Shown piece by piece: positions 53,641 through 62,856 of a stretch of DNA of 64,000 bases. The stretch comes from Agrobacterium tumefaciens_K. GTDB taxonomy: Bacteria > Pseudomonadota > Alphaproteobacteria > Rhizobiales > Rhizobiaceae. The DNA lies in the NCBI RefSeq assembly GCF_031801495.1, contig NZ_JAOEGC010000002.1:2108001-2172000 (forward strand), given 5' to 3'. The translations under genes were made by a program, and so were the position numbers. The notes beneath the pieces were generated by a model. It made no database searches and was not told the origin of the DNA. It worked only from the letters and a program-made list of their open reading frames with translations. The first letter of the stretch is position 1. Each line of letters starts with the position of its first letter.

Positions 53641-53660
53641 TCCCGCGAAACCTCGCGGGA
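53641..53660 (-). promoter_or_regulatory. Leader hairpin of cold-shock gene
   Basis: TCCCGCGA-AACC-TCGCGGGA forms a perfect 8-base stem 32 bases upstream of the csp start codon. Csp mRNA leaders are known to fold differently with temperature, so this stem may be part of such a switch. Confidence 0.5.
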
Positions 53661-53869
53661 TTGGATCGATGTTTTTGAGAGGAAATCCGACGGGAGCTAA
53701 GCTCTGGACCGACGTCACAAGCAATGTGTCGATGACTGTATATACGATGAAGTTTCGAGATTTGCAATGAAATTACCGGATTTCACGGTCGATTGTTTTG
53801 AAGTCACTGTTTTAATGCAATTAAATTCGTCAAAATATTTTCTTATATGTTCGCTTTTTTACATTCCTG

Positions 53870-54238
53870 TTATTTTTCACCTGGGAAAAATCGGATGAGT
53901 TGAGTTGCCGTAATCTTTTCTCGGCTCACCGCATCTGAAGAAATACAGGATTCAATATTTCTACGCAGATCGACCGGAACTTCCGGCCCACCGGCCTTCA
54001 AAAGCTTGTCGCTCATCGCAAAAAGTGCCGTGACCTCCACGCTGCATTGGGAGGCCGACAGAGTTTCGATGGCGGAGGCTTTAAGGGATATCCCATCCAA
54101 ATCCGTCCGGGCCGCATAAACGGTCAAAAGATACCAGACAGAAAAAAACACTCCCCAAAGCAGCATGCTGCCGAGAACATAAGCGCGCACAGGTTTTTCC
54201 TTACTATCTGCTGAGGACAGGAAGACCCTGAATAGCAT
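53870..54238 (-). CDS. Single-pass membrane hypothetical protein
   Basis: The 122-residue protein has a membrane helix near the N-terminus (VLGSMLLWGVFFSVWYLLTV, about residues 21-40) and a soluble part with two cysteines (SASQCSVEVTAL and IESCISSDAV). Function unknown. Its start overlaps the end of the upstream small gene by 35 bases in another frame, so the two are probably co-transcribed. Confidence 0.6.
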   Translation of the reverse strand: MLFRVFLSSADSKEKPVRAYVLGSMLLWGVFFSVWYLLTVYAARTDLDGISLKASAIETLSASQCSVEVTALFAMSDKLLKAGGPEVPVDLRRNIESCISSDAVSREKITATQLIRFFPGEK

Positions 54239-54494
54239 ATCGCGGGAGCGGTTTTCGAACTGTCACGCGTTCCCGCTTCTGTATCCCGAACAGGAAGAGC
54301 ATTTCTTCCTTGAGGTCAGCGGGATCGGTCATTCCACCCTGAAACAGCTGGATAATCTTACGTGCGGCACCGTTGAAGGTTCGCTCGTCTTCTTCGAGCA
54401 TATCAACGCCGAAACCCGCATCCGACAGCACGGATTGCAACATCTTCATATCGGCGGAGGTAATCAGGCCTTGTTCACTTGCGGAAGACATCAT
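54204..54494 (-). CDS. Small hypothetical protein, helical
   Basis: The 96-residue protein starts MMSSASEQGLITSADMKMLQ and has an amphipathic helical layout: SVLSDAGFGVDMLEEDERTF and AARKIIQLFQGGMTDPADLK. Short proteins of this kind are common in rhizobia. The start at 54494 has AAGGAGG upstream. Function unknown. Confidence 0.65.
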   Translation of the reverse strand: MMSSASEQGLITSADMKMLQSVLSDAGFGVDMLEEDERTFNGAARKIIQLFQGGMTDPADLKEEMLFLFGIQKRERVTVRKPLPRYAIQGLPVLSR

Positions 54495-54794
54495 GTCCTC
54501 CTTTCGTTGGGGCCAAGGAATTGCACCTTGAAACGGCAACGCCCTTTTAAAAAGCTACCGAAGCAGCAACTCTGCGCGCTCGCATATCAATTGGCAAGGC
54601 AATTCTCACAAGCACGTGAGATACGACCTCACATCCTCGGCAGGCATACGGTATTTAGGAAATCGAAGTTCTTTTGCACTAGTCTGCAAACACGGGAAGG
54701 GCTACTTCCACATCAAAGGCGCCTTGTGCTCGTGCCGACACCGGCGCCGTTGGTAGCCTGATCGTGTCCTTCGGAAAAGCTGGATGGTGGTTCC
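54495..54794. other. Intergenic region before diguanylate cyclase
   Basis: These 300 bases separate the small - strand genes from the + strand diguanylate cyclase. No convincing gene or strong hairpin is visible. The GGATGGTGG before the TTG start is a weak ribosome-binding site. Confidence 0.3.
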
Positions 54795-55688
54795 TTGTTT
54801 ACGCAGCAGCAGTTGGCATCAATCCTTTCGTCACTTCCCGATCCCGCGTTTATTCTGACCCGCAGCGGCCGTTACGCCGCCGTGTTCGGGGGCAAGGATA
54901 TAAGGCACTATCACGATGGCAGCGGCCTTGTCGGGCTCAGCATGTTCGAGGTGCTGAAAGAGGAGAAAGCACTGTGGTTCGCGGCCCAAATCCGCAGGGC
55001 ACTGGAAAGCGGCGTCCTCCACATCGTCGAATACGAACTCAGCGGCAGTGACGTGAAGGGCGCCGGCGACGGTCCGGATTATTCCATATGGTTTGAAGGC
55101 CGTGTTCAGGCGTTGAGTTTCCCGGTCGAGGGCGAAGATGCCGTCGTGTGGGTGGCGAGCAATATCACCGACAAGAACGAGACCCAGCAGAAGCTGCGCC
55201 GGTTGAGCGAAACGGACGCGCTGACCGGACTTTATAACCGCCGCAAGCTGATTTCGACCCTGGATGACCGGCTGGCGGTGTTTGAGCGGGAAAAGGCCCA
55301 GACTTCGGTGCTGGTCTTCGACATCGACAACTTCAAGCGCCTCAACGACGAGATGGGCCACCACGCGGGCGATGCAGCCCTTGTGGAAATCGCGCGCCTG
55401 TGTCGTCAGCACCTGCGCCAGAGCGATATCGTCGCCCGTTTTGGCGGTGATGAATTCGTGGTCGTGATGCCCGGCACCCGTCGCCTCGATGCACTGGAAA
55501 TCGCTGAGCAGCTCCGTGCCTGCGTTCCCGCCAGTCTCAGGGAAACATTGCGTTACGAATCGACGATCAGCGGTGGCGTGAGTGAATTTGGTCTGCCGGA
55601 CCGCTCCTCCAGCGACATATTGAGACGTGCCGATGAGGGACTGTACCGATCCAAACGGGCGGGCCGAAACAGGGTGTCGGCGCTATAG
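54795..55688 (+). CDS. PAS-GGDEF diguanylate cyclase
   Basis: The protein makes cyclic di-GMP from two GTP. The 297-residue protein has an N-terminal PAS-like sensor (about residues 5-125) and a C-terminal GGDEF domain. GGDEF at 217-221 is intact and an inhibitory I-site RQSD lies at 208-211, so product inhibition is expected. No membrane helix is seen. It starts with TTG at 54795. Cyclic di-GMP often controls polysaccharide synthesis, and the polysaccharide cluster starts just downstream. Confidence 0.92.
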   Translation: MFTQQQLASILSSLPDPAFILTRSGRYAAVFGGKDIRHYHDGSGLVGLSMFEVLKEEKALWFAAQIRRALESGVLHIVEYELSGSDVKGAGDGPDYSIWFEGRVQALSFPVEGEDAVVWVASNITDKNETQQKLRRLSETDALTGLYNRRKLISTLDDRLAVFEREKAQTSVLVFDIDNFKRLNDEMGHHAGDAALVEIARLCRQHLRQSDIVARFGGDEFVVVMPGTRRLDALEIAEQLRACVPASLRETLRYESTISGGVSEFGLPDRSSSDILRRADEGLYRSKRAGRNRVSAL

Positions 55689-55721
55689 AGCGTTTCCTTG
55701 TTAAGTGGAAACGCTCTATAG
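55683..55721. repeat. Perfect 15-base inverted repeat
   Basis: CTATAGAGCGTTTCC and GGAAACGCTCTATAG flank a nine-base spacer, covering the end of the diguanylate cyclase and the end of the convergent polymerase gene. GAGCGTTTCC palindromes recur in rhizobial genomes, and a half copy (GGAACGCTCTA) lies near 58970. It probably serves as a bidirectional terminator. Confidence 0.75.
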
Positions 55722-57098
55722 CCTGACCTGGTCCGGAGCAGCCGCCACTTGCGCTCGCGCTGCGGCGACGGGGCGCGACCCCAGACGGGACGCACCGGAA
55801 AGCCCCATGGACGGAACTCCCTCTTCTTCGACAAGATTGGCGTGCACCTGTAGACGCAGGCCGACGATCGCAACGATGATGAAGAACCAGACAAAACCCG
55901 TGCTCAACATGAACAGGGTTTCAAGGAAGCCGTAGAGCAACGTATACAGCCAAACACTGACATAAAAATGCGTCAGAGGGCTCTTGCGTACCGTCTCGCT
56001 CATCTTACCCAGATAATGCAGCGGCAGTACGAAAATCCAGACCAGCACCAGAACCAGCCCCGGCACTCCCGCCGCCAGCAGCAGGTCGAAGTAACCGTTG
56101 TGCGAATCCGGCGCCGTTGTCGCCCAGGTGTTGTTCTCGGTGAAGCTGCTCATCAGCGCATCACTTCGCCAGAACGCCTGATAGCCGTAGCCCATCAGCG
56201 GGCTCTGACGGATGTAGTCTATCGAAACGGTCCATATGTCCGTTCGGCCGGTGAAGGTGGCGTCCATACCGAGTTTCGTCAGCATGCCGGAAAACACGGG
56301 ATCGACCGTCGTACCGACGGTCACGACAGCAAACACGCCCAGAAGCCCCGCCACGATCATGTAACGCCACTTGGGCCAGCGCAGGATGAACCAGCAGACC
56401 GAAAAAATGATCGGCATCAATCCCAGCGCCGTCTTGCCGCCGGACTTCACCAGGAACACGAGCGACAGCACAAAGATCGCCAGCCCGCCAAGGAGTGACC
56501 ACTTCCTGCAGAGATAGACACCCGCGATAATCAGGATCGCCATGACCGATGCGGCTTCGTTCTTGTGACGGAAAACACCGCGCCAGTCTCCGGCCAGCAG
56601 AGGCTCAAGCGCATCGGACGCCTGATGGATCGACCGGGACGGCAAGGCGACGACGCCGAAATAACAGAGAAACAGGACCGCAAGCGTACACACGGCAAGC
56701 AGAGAGGCGAAATGCCGTTCGGTGCGTGGCAACTGCAGGAAACCGGCGGCAAGGACGCAGATGATGGCGCACATGACAAGCCGTCGCAACGAAAACAGCG
56801 GCGCCTCTCCGACCAGTGAAGTCAGTGCGTACCAGCCGAAAATCGCCGCCATCCACAAACGCGGCGCGAAGATCAGCGGGAATGAGCGTTCCCTCGCCAT
56901 GAACACTATGAAACTGACAAGCAGAATGATGGCGGTAAGCTGATTGAGAAGGCTGGATCCTGCCGCCATGGCGGACCCCGTATAGGTCGTCGAAAGAGAA
57001 ATGTAGGGTGCAAATCCGACCGTGAAATAGAAGAAGGTCAGATAGAACAGCGCATCACGCCAGAAGCCGTAACCATGATCTTCGTTCGCTTCGGCCAT
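55716..57098 (-). CDS. Wzy/ExoQ-type polysaccharide polymerase 1
   Basis: The 460-residue protein has about 11-12 membrane helices and the O-antigen ligase/polymerase layout, including a periplasmic loop with LAGDWRGVFRHKNEAAS, the TFTGRTDIW motif and SHNGYFDLLLAAG. ExoQ-like proteins polymerise lipid-linked repeat units at the outer face of the inner membrane. The short C-terminal tail after residue 410 (VEEEGVPSMGL...) is charged. A related polymerase lies at 61.3-62.6 kb. Confidence 0.88.
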   Translation of the reverse strand: MAEANEDHGYGFWRDALFYLTFFYFTVGFAPYISLSTTYTGSAMAAGSSLLNQLTAIILLVSFIVFMARERSFPLIFAPRLWMAAIFGWYALTSLVGEAPLFSLRRLVMCAIICVLAAGFLQLPRTERHFASLLAVCTLAVLFLCYFGVVALPSRSIHQASDALEPLLAGDWRGVFRHKNEAASVMAILIIAGVYLCRKWSLLGGLAIFVLSLVFLVKSGGKTALGLMPIIFSVCWFILRWPKWRYMIVAGLLGVFAVVTVGTTVDPVFSGMLTKLGMDATFTGRTDIWTVSIDYIRQSPLMGYGYQAFWRSDALMSSFTENNTWATTAPDSHNGYFDLLLAAGVPGLVLVLVWIFVLPLHYLGKMSETVRKSPLTHFYVSVWLYTLLYGFLETLFMLSTGFVWFFIIVAIVGLRLQVHANLVEEEGVPSMGLSGASRLGSRPVAAARAQVAAAPDQVRL

Positions 57099-57524
57099 GA
57101 GGGACTTTCTCTTTCCCGCTCCTGCACATCCTCAAGTCAGAACGGACGCTCCACTCGCTTCGCTGCAATATCGCTGCCATCCGTAACAGCGATTATAAAC
57201 CGGCACACGGAATTCGTGCAGTCCTATTTTCACCGGAATACGAATCTTCACCGCTGAAAATATCACATTCCGCTAATATGGTTAAGTTCGGGATGAAGGA
57301 CTGGCATGGCACTTTTCAGCCACCAGTTGTCATGGCGACGGGCGTGAAAAACGCTTTCGTCGAGGCCCGCTTGCGTAAACCATGACGGCATTTGCGTTCC
57401 AGCTGTGCGGCAATTTGATTTGCCAGCCGCCCAAATCTCCGTTTTTATGCATGATCTTAATATTATGAAATGCATTTGCTGATTTAGTAACACCTAAGAT
57501 ATCGACGGGCATGGGAAGCTGACG
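57099..57524. other. Divergent intergenic region, no gene seen
   Basis: These 426 bases separate the divergent polymerase and GNAT-like genes. The right half is A/T-rich and must hold promoters for both. No RNA gene or operator could be recognised. Confidence 0.35.
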
Positions 57525-58682
57525 GTGGACGTTCAGGCAAGAACCAGCAAGAGCGATGTAGGCGAACATGGCAGATCCAGCATCGGGAATCGCACGCCCG
57601 GCGTGCGCCCCATGCTCAGGGAAGACGTTGCGTGCGTCGAAAAACTGATCGATTCCGCGTTCGGAAAAACCCACCGCATTGCAACTTTCGATTTCCGTTC
57701 CTACATCGAAAACGTATTTTTCGGCAGCCCGGTTTACGATCCCGCCCATGGCAGCATCGTCTACGATGTCGGAGAAAAACAGATAACGAGCGTTGTTCTT
57801 GCCCTGCCGATGCGCTTCATCGTCGGGCGGGACCCTATTGTCGGACGTCTGTTATGCGCCTTCGCTTCGGACAGTGAAAAAGGCGCTGCGGGTGCTGCCC
57901 GTCTTTCACGAACAATGCGCCCTTCCCAGCAGGATCTGTGCTTCACAGACACGTCTTCTCCGGTCAGTGCCGATCATTGCCTGGCAATCGGCGGCATTAT
58001 CCTGCCGATCGAGAGCCTTCAGTGGCACAAGGCGCTCAAGCCCCTGTCGAGCATGGCCCTGCGGCTGTCGCGACGTTTGCCGTTTGTCGGCTCCCGGCCC
58101 ATACTTTCCATGCTTGGCGTCGGTGATTGCATCCTGCGTTCATGGAAGCGCGGCATAAGACCCAAAGGCATCAACGGGCTAACCGCCAGACCCGCCGATT
58201 TCGAAACCTTCCGCCTGCATGCCCTGTCGATGATCGAACGCTTCTCGGTCCGCCCGGAGTGGTCGGCGGATGAATTCCATTGGCTGATCGCGATGGCGAA
58301 CGTCAACGAGAGCATGGGCAAGCTTGCCTGCCGCACCATAGAAGACAGCCAGGGCAAGGTGATCGGTGCGGCGTTGTTCTTTGGCCGTCCGGGCAAAACC
58401 GCCTACGTGCTGAACATCGTCACGGCCGCGAGCCGCGAGCACGACGTGCTGGCGCAGCTTTTCAGGCATTTCGATGATGAGGGTTATGCTCATGTCACGG
58501 GCATGTCCCAGTCGTTCCTGATGAACGCGCTTTACCGCCACAACCATATGACGTTCCGCCATCGCGGCTACTTCTGCATCACGACACGCAACGAGGAACT
58601 GAAAGACTGCGCGCTGCGTGGCGACATCTACATCGGCGGCCTCGCCTCTGAAAGCTGGAGCAGGCTCATCACAGACTATTGA
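57525..58682 (+). CDS. GNAT-like acyltransferase of polysaccharide cluster
   Basis: The 385-residue protein has weak similarity to GNAT N-acyltransferases: RPMLREDVACVEKLIDSAFG near the N-terminus and KVIGAALFFGRPGKTAYVLN in the C-terminal half. The long middle part matches proteins seen in rhizobial exopolysaccharide clusters. It probably modifies a sugar or the lipid-linked repeat unit. It begins with GTG at 57525, with GGGAAG upstream. No membrane helices are seen. Confidence in the exact activity is low. Confidence 0.55.
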   Translation: MDVQARTSKSDVGEHGRSSIGNRTPGVRPMLREDVACVEKLIDSAFGKTHRIATFDFRSYIENVFFGSPVYDPAHGSIVYDVGEKQITSVVLALPMRFIVGRDPIVGRLLCAFASDSEKGAAGAARLSRTMRPSQQDLCFTDTSSPVSADHCLAIGGIILPIESLQWHKALKPLSSMALRLSRRLPFVGSRPILSMLGVGDCILRSWKRGIRPKGINGLTARPADFETFRLHALSMIERFSVRPEWSADEFHWLIAMANVNESMGKLACRTIEDSQGKVIGAALFFGRPGKTAYVLNIVTAASREHDVLAQLFRHFDDEGYAHVTGMSQSFLMNALYRHNHMTFRHRGYFCITTRNEELKDCALRGDIYIGGLASESWSRLITDY

Positions 58683-58697
58683 GGCCGGGCGAGAACC

Positions 58698-58919
58698 TCA
58701 TTCCTCTTCGTCGGCAAGCAGTCCGTCGTATACCTCGAGCAAGGCTGCCGCGATGGCTGCGCCGAGCGCATTGCCAGCGTCACGGATGCCGGCTTCGTCC
58801 ATGTCGCGAACGGCCACCGCGAGATCAGAGGCTTCGTTCGCAACGATCAGCTTGGCGCGCTCAATCGCCCAAAGACCGAAATCGCCGCGATTGTCTATGG
58901 ATATGGTTTCACTCGTCAC
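58698..58919 (-). CDS. Small acidic hypothetical protein
   Basis: The 73-residue protein (MTSETISIDNRGDFGLWAIE...) is acidic and helical, ending in LLADEEE. It converges on the GNAT-like gene. No known domain; codon use looks like that of real genes in this region. It may also be absent from the proteome. Confidence 0.5.
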   Translation of the reverse strand: MTSETISIDNRGDFGLWAIERAKLIVANEASDLAVAVRDMDEAGIRDAGNALGAAIAAALLEVYDGLLADEEE

Positions 58920-59186
58920 AAGCCTTCTCCGTTATCTGTTCCCACCCATGGGCGTTTGCTGGCCGAATGGGAACGCTCTAAACCACAGAGTACGGAATTA
59001 TGCACGCTTTCATGATGGCTACGAATTTTAGAATAGAGAAATATAGGGTGTCCCACCGGCATTTATGAAAATATTAATGATAGTTCTTCGTAGTGTTTGA
59101 ATGCTTGCAGTCTAGCATGCGAATGACTGAGTAACGAAACGATGGCCGATTTGGACACCGGAAAAAGTTCGACGGGAGACCACACC

Positions 59187-60026
59187 ATGGAAGCGGAAAG
59201 GCCGAATACGATCTGGCCTGTGATTCCGCTTGCGACGTTGCCAATCACCGACGCCACCATGGAAGAGACCGCCGAAGACTTCATCCGCCGGGCGTCTGCC
59301 CCGCGCAAGACGGGTGAAAAGCCTTTCTATTCGACGTCAGCAAACGGTCAGGTCATTGCGCTTTGCCATCAGGACCCAGAGTTCGACTCCGTGCTGCGGC
59401 GCGCGGACCAGATCCACGCAGACGGCATGTCTCTGGTCATCTTCTCGCGACATTTCGGGCCCAGCGCCCTGAGGGAGCGCGTCGCGACCACCGATCTTAT
59501 CCACACAGTTGCACGCCGTGCGGAAGAAACCGGCGCACGGTTCTACTTTCTCGGCGGCTCCGAGGACGTCAACGGCGCCGCGGTTGCGGAAATGCAGACG
59601 CTCTATCCGCGTCTGGTTTTCTCCGGCCGCCACAACGGCTATTTCAAGCAGGACGAAGAAGACGCCATCATCAGGGATATCGTCGAATCGCGAACCGATA
59701 TTCTCTGGGTTGGCTTTGGCATTCCGCTGGAACAGCGTTTCGTCTCCCGCAATCTCGACAAGCTTTCCGGCATCGGTGTTATCAAGACGTGCGGAGGCCT
59801 GTTCGATTTCATCGCCGGCAGGAACAGCAGGGCGCCGCAATGGATGCAGGATATGGGTCTGGAATGGCTCTACAGGGCCATGCTTGAACCGAAGCGGCTC
59901 GGAAAACGCTACCTGCTCACAAATCCGATCGCGATCTACTCCCTGCTAAAACACCGCAAGCGCGCCACCCGGAACGCCGTTCCCGCAGTGCGTCCCGATA
60001 CCGGCGGAATCAAGAAAAACGGCTGA
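59187..60026 (+). CDS. WecG/TagA/CpsF-family glycosyltransferase
   Basis: The 279-residue protein belongs to the GT26 family, which adds ManNAc(A)- or glucose-type sugars to lipid-linked intermediates. Family blocks are TSANGQVIALCHQDPEF, ADQIHADGMSLVIF, RFYFLGGSEDV, WVGFGIPLEQRF and CGGLFDFIAGRNSRAPQWMQ (quoted in part). ATG 59187 is favoured because GGGAG lies 8 bases upstream; ATG 59142 would add 15 residues. It is likely the second sugar transferase of the cluster. Confidence 0.88.
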   Translation: MEAERPNTIWPVIPLATLPITDATMEETAEDFIRRASAPRKTGEKPFYSTSANGQVIALCHQDPEFDSVLRRADQIHADGMSLVIFSRHFGPSALRERVATTDLIHTVARRAEETGARFYFLGGSEDVNGAAVAEMQTLYPRLVFSGRHNGYFKQDEEDAIIRDIVESRTDILWVGFGIPLEQRFVSRNLDKLSGIGVIKTCGGLFDFIAGRNSRAPQWMQDMGLEWLYRAMLEPKRLGKRYLLTNPIAIYSLLKHRKRATRNAVPAVRPDTGGIKKNG

Positions 60027-60215
60027 CTCTACGGACGCCCCTAAGCATCCGACACGTTGGTGCCAAATAAAGCGAAGCAAAAATACAACAAGCTTCGCTC
60101 TGATATATCTCCGCACAGATCAACAGATATAAATTCGATTGCAACTAACCAATGCCGGGATACGTTCAGAAAATACTATAGATTGACTCGAATCGAATGC
60201 ATATTGGGGATGTCG

Positions 60216-60488
60216 ATGTTGATGACGGCCATTTCTATTCTGGTTTATGGAATTGGCACCCTCATCTCACTTGTCATGACCTATATTGAAGGCGCCCGCC
60301 GGGACAAGGAATGGGACATATACCGCATCGGCGGCATCGTTCTCTGCTTCGTCTGGCCTCTTCTTCTGCCGGTTTTCGTCATCTCCGCCTTCCTGTCCAT
60401 GTATGGAAGACGCAAACGGCATCCACCGACCATGTCCCTCAGCACTGAAAAGGCGTTTGCCGCTCCGGGCATCTCCGGACGCACCTGA
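60216..60488 (+). CDS. Small two-helix membrane protein
   Basis: From ATG 60216 the product is 90 residues with two membrane helices (ILVYGIGTLISLVMTYIE and IGGIVLCFVWPLLLPVFVIS) and a short basic cytoplasmic tail. GGGGA lies 5 bases upstream. The longer frame from 60057 has no membrane features in its first 50 codons. The function is unknown; it may help the polysaccharide machinery. Confidence 0.55.
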   Translation: MLMTAISILVYGIGTLISLVMTYIEGARRDKEWDIYRIGGIVLCFVWPLLLPVFVISAFLSMYGRRKRHPPTMSLSTEKAFAAPGISGRT

Positions 60489-60512
60489 CGGCAACGGGAC
60501 GCAGCGACATAG

Positions 60513-61265
60513 TCAAAGACCGAGCGAGTTGGCAGCCGCCTCGACGGTCATGACCTTTGCGCCGCCGGACAGCGCCGAACGGACGAGGGTCTGGAGTTTG
60601 CTATCCGGGCATCCGTAAAAACTTGGCGACGGCGACACGTCGTGGGTGAAGAATATCAGCCACCCGCCATTCGCCAGCACATCGGCCAGCCAGTGATCGG
60701 CAGCGTCGAGATAGCTCTGATCCGGCCTCAGTTCGACGGCTGCGAGACTGTGCAGATCGGTTCCGCCACGATTGATACCCGCCTTTATGCCACGCGCCGT
60801 TTTGAACCGCTTGCGCAGCAAAGGCTGCATGAGGGGCGACGCCATGCCGAACGGAACGGAGAAATTCCTTATCCGGTCACCGTGATCGAATGCGGAAAGT
60901 ACCTTGTCGTTGCGGTTGAGATCCGCAGCCAGCCCTGCCCGCGAAAAGCTGGAAAGCTTCCGGTGCGAAAAGGTGTGGCAGGCGATCTCATGGCCTTTGG
61001 CGGCAAGGTCCGCGCATCCGTTTGCGGGAACCATCTTCTGGTTCTCGTCATATCCATCGATGAAGGTCCCGGACACATAAAAGGTTCCGCGCACGCCTTC
61101 ATCTTCGAGGATACGCGCGCCACTCGTCCACGCGCTTTCCGGCACATCGTCGAAAGTGAAGGAAACAATCGGTTCCGCCGCAGCGATCTGCACCGACGGT
61201 CCCGGGAAATATTGCACCAGCCGGTTGTTCAACCGGTCTGCCAGCGTACCTATCTTTTGCGTCAT
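60513..61265 (-). CDS. Polysaccharide deacetylase (NodB-like)
   Basis: The 250-residue protein has the NodB-homology domain of carbohydrate esterase family 4. Motif 1 is SFTFDDVPESAW with the metal-binding aspartates, motif 2 is CHTFSHRKL with the HxxxH metal histidines, and FSVPFGMA and FFTHDV follow. These enzymes remove acetyl groups from N-acetyl sugars. No signal peptide is seen, so it may act in the cytoplasm on lipid-linked units. Start at 61265 avoids overlap with the upstream polymerase. Confidence 0.88.
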   Translation of the reverse strand: MTQKIGTLADRLNNRLVQYFPGPSVQIAAAEPIVSFTFDDVPESAWTSGARILEDEGVRGTFYVSGTFIDGYDENQKMVPANGCADLAAKGHEIACHTFSHRKLSSFSRAGLAADLNRNDKVLSAFDHGDRIRNFSVPFGMASPLMQPLLRKRFKTARGIKAGINRGGTDLHSLAAVELRPDQSYLDAADHWLADVLANGGWLIFFTHDVSPSPSFYGCPDSKLQTLVRSALSGGAKVMTVEAAANSLGL

Positions 61266-61290
61266 CCACTGCCCCCCGGCGTGTCTGCGT

Positions 61291-62586
61291 TTATGGTCCT
61301 TCTTCAAGTACATTGTGAGCCTGATGCTTCAGACAATACACTGCAATAAGAAGAGAAGACCAGATAGGTCCTGTTCCGGTAAAAAAATTGCTCTCAAGAC
61401 ACGAAGAAAGAAGCGCATAGACCCAGATTCGCGCAAAAAGTGTTGTGAGTGCGGGATAAGTGCCACGGTCGACGGCTTTCCGGAAGTCGTTCGCCGGTAT
61501 GATGACGAGCCAGACGATCGTGAGAACGAAGGCGGGCAGCCCACCGTTCAATAGGCTTTCGATATACCCGTTATGCGCGTGATAGGCCGCCACGGCCCAT
61601 GTGCCGGCGATATCTGCCTGTGAAAGCAGCCTCTCGCTGGCCCAGAAGGCCTGGAAGCCCTGCCCGAAGATCGGCGACTGCGCAAAGGTATCGAACGAGA
61701 GACGCCAGATGTCCGTTCGGCCGGTGAAGGTTGAATCGATCCCGAGACTTTCGACCAAGCTCTGTATGCTCGGGAAGTAGGTCGAGCCCACCGCGAGAAG
61801 GTTGAGAAAACCAAGCAGACCACTGATCATCAGAAGGGTGCGGCTGGCATGCCGTTCCATGAACCAGACCAGCACGATGCTGACCGGCAGAAGCATCGCC
61901 GCGGTCTTGCCATTGGTTTTCCAGAGGAAGAAACCCGCCAGCACCGCAATCGCGATTCCGCCGACCGTCGACCATGCATTTCGGAGATAAAGCCCGATCA
62001 GGAACAGGATGATCATCGCCGGTGCGGCGGCATTCTTGTGGTTGAAGATGCCGCGCCAGTCACCCGCTAGCGCCTTTTCGTCGAGATCGAAAGGCTGATG
62101 GATCGAGCGCGAACTGAGAAAGATCACGCCCAGATAACAAAGTGCCAGCAGAATGATCGCGAAGATCGCCATCATCCGGTCGAACTGCCGTCGGTCGTGC
62201 GGCATCACCACGAGAACGCTGGTGATGAAGCAGAGAAGCCCGGTAAAGACGAGGCGCTGCAACGAGGTGCCAGGCTGCGCGCCGACAACGGAGCAGATCG
62301 CCAGCCAGGAAAACAGCAGCAGGATGGGCAGCCTTGGCCGCAGCAGAAGCCCGGTCAGCCTGTGGCGCAGGGCAAAGGCTCCGAGCAGCATAGCAATGAC
62401 AAGACCCGTCAGTTGGTTCGCGGCAGCATGCGGCACCGGCGGTGCTGCCAGATTTTCAAACGGTGCGACGGAGATCCAGATGTAAAGCAGCGTGACGACA
62501 AAAAAAACCGCGTCGCGGCGGCTGTTTCCAAGCGCCATTGGATTGCTATGTGGGGAAACCGGCTGCGTATCAGCAAAACGCGGCAT
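61291..62586 (-). CDS. Wzy/ExoQ-type polysaccharide polymerase 2
   Basis: The 431-residue membrane protein has about 11 helices and shares LAGDWRGIFNHKNAAAP, TFTGRTDIW and HAHNGYIESLLNGG with the polymerase at 55.7-57.1 kb; the two are paralogues. It may polymerise a second repeat unit or work as a ligase. It is in one direction with the deacetylase gene, 25 bases apart. GGAGG lies about 10 bases before the ATG. Confidence 0.88.
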   Translation of the reverse strand: MPRFADTQPVSPHSNPMALGNSRRDAVFFVVTLLYIWISVAPFENLAAPPVPHAAANQLTGLVIAMLLGAFALRHRLTGLLLRPRLPILLLFSWLAICSVVGAQPGTSLQRLVFTGLLCFITSVLVVMPHDRRQFDRMMAIFAIILLALCYLGVIFLSSRSIHQPFDLDEKALAGDWRGIFNHKNAAAPAMIILFLIGLYLRNAWSTVGGIAIAVLAGFFLWKTNGKTAAMLLPVSIVLVWFMERHASRTLLMISGLLGFLNLLAVGSTYFPSIQSLVESLGIDSTFTGRTDIWRLSFDTFAQSPIFGQGFQAFWASERLLSQADIAGTWAVAAYHAHNGYIESLLNGGLPAFVLTIVWLVIIPANDFRKAVDRGTYPALTTLFARIWVYALLSSCLESNFFTGTGPIWSSLLIAVYCLKHQAHNVLEEGP

Positions 62587-62856
62587 TTTTGCCTGCCTCC
62601 GGCGCAGCGAAACGGTTCATTGCCCTGCCTTGCGGTGAACGGCAACGTCCCGTTTTTTGGGAAACCCTTCGCGTCCTACCAGTTATAAACGGTGATTATG
62701 CTCAGTATTGTGCAATTGCTTTAACCCTCTCTTACCGCAGACGGGATAAGACGGAGGAAATTACCGCTAAAACCGTCCGGATTTGCAAGTCGTTTACGCG
62801 GCGATGCCATATTACACGAGGTAATCTGGCAAAGCTGGAACACAGGGAGACTTACG

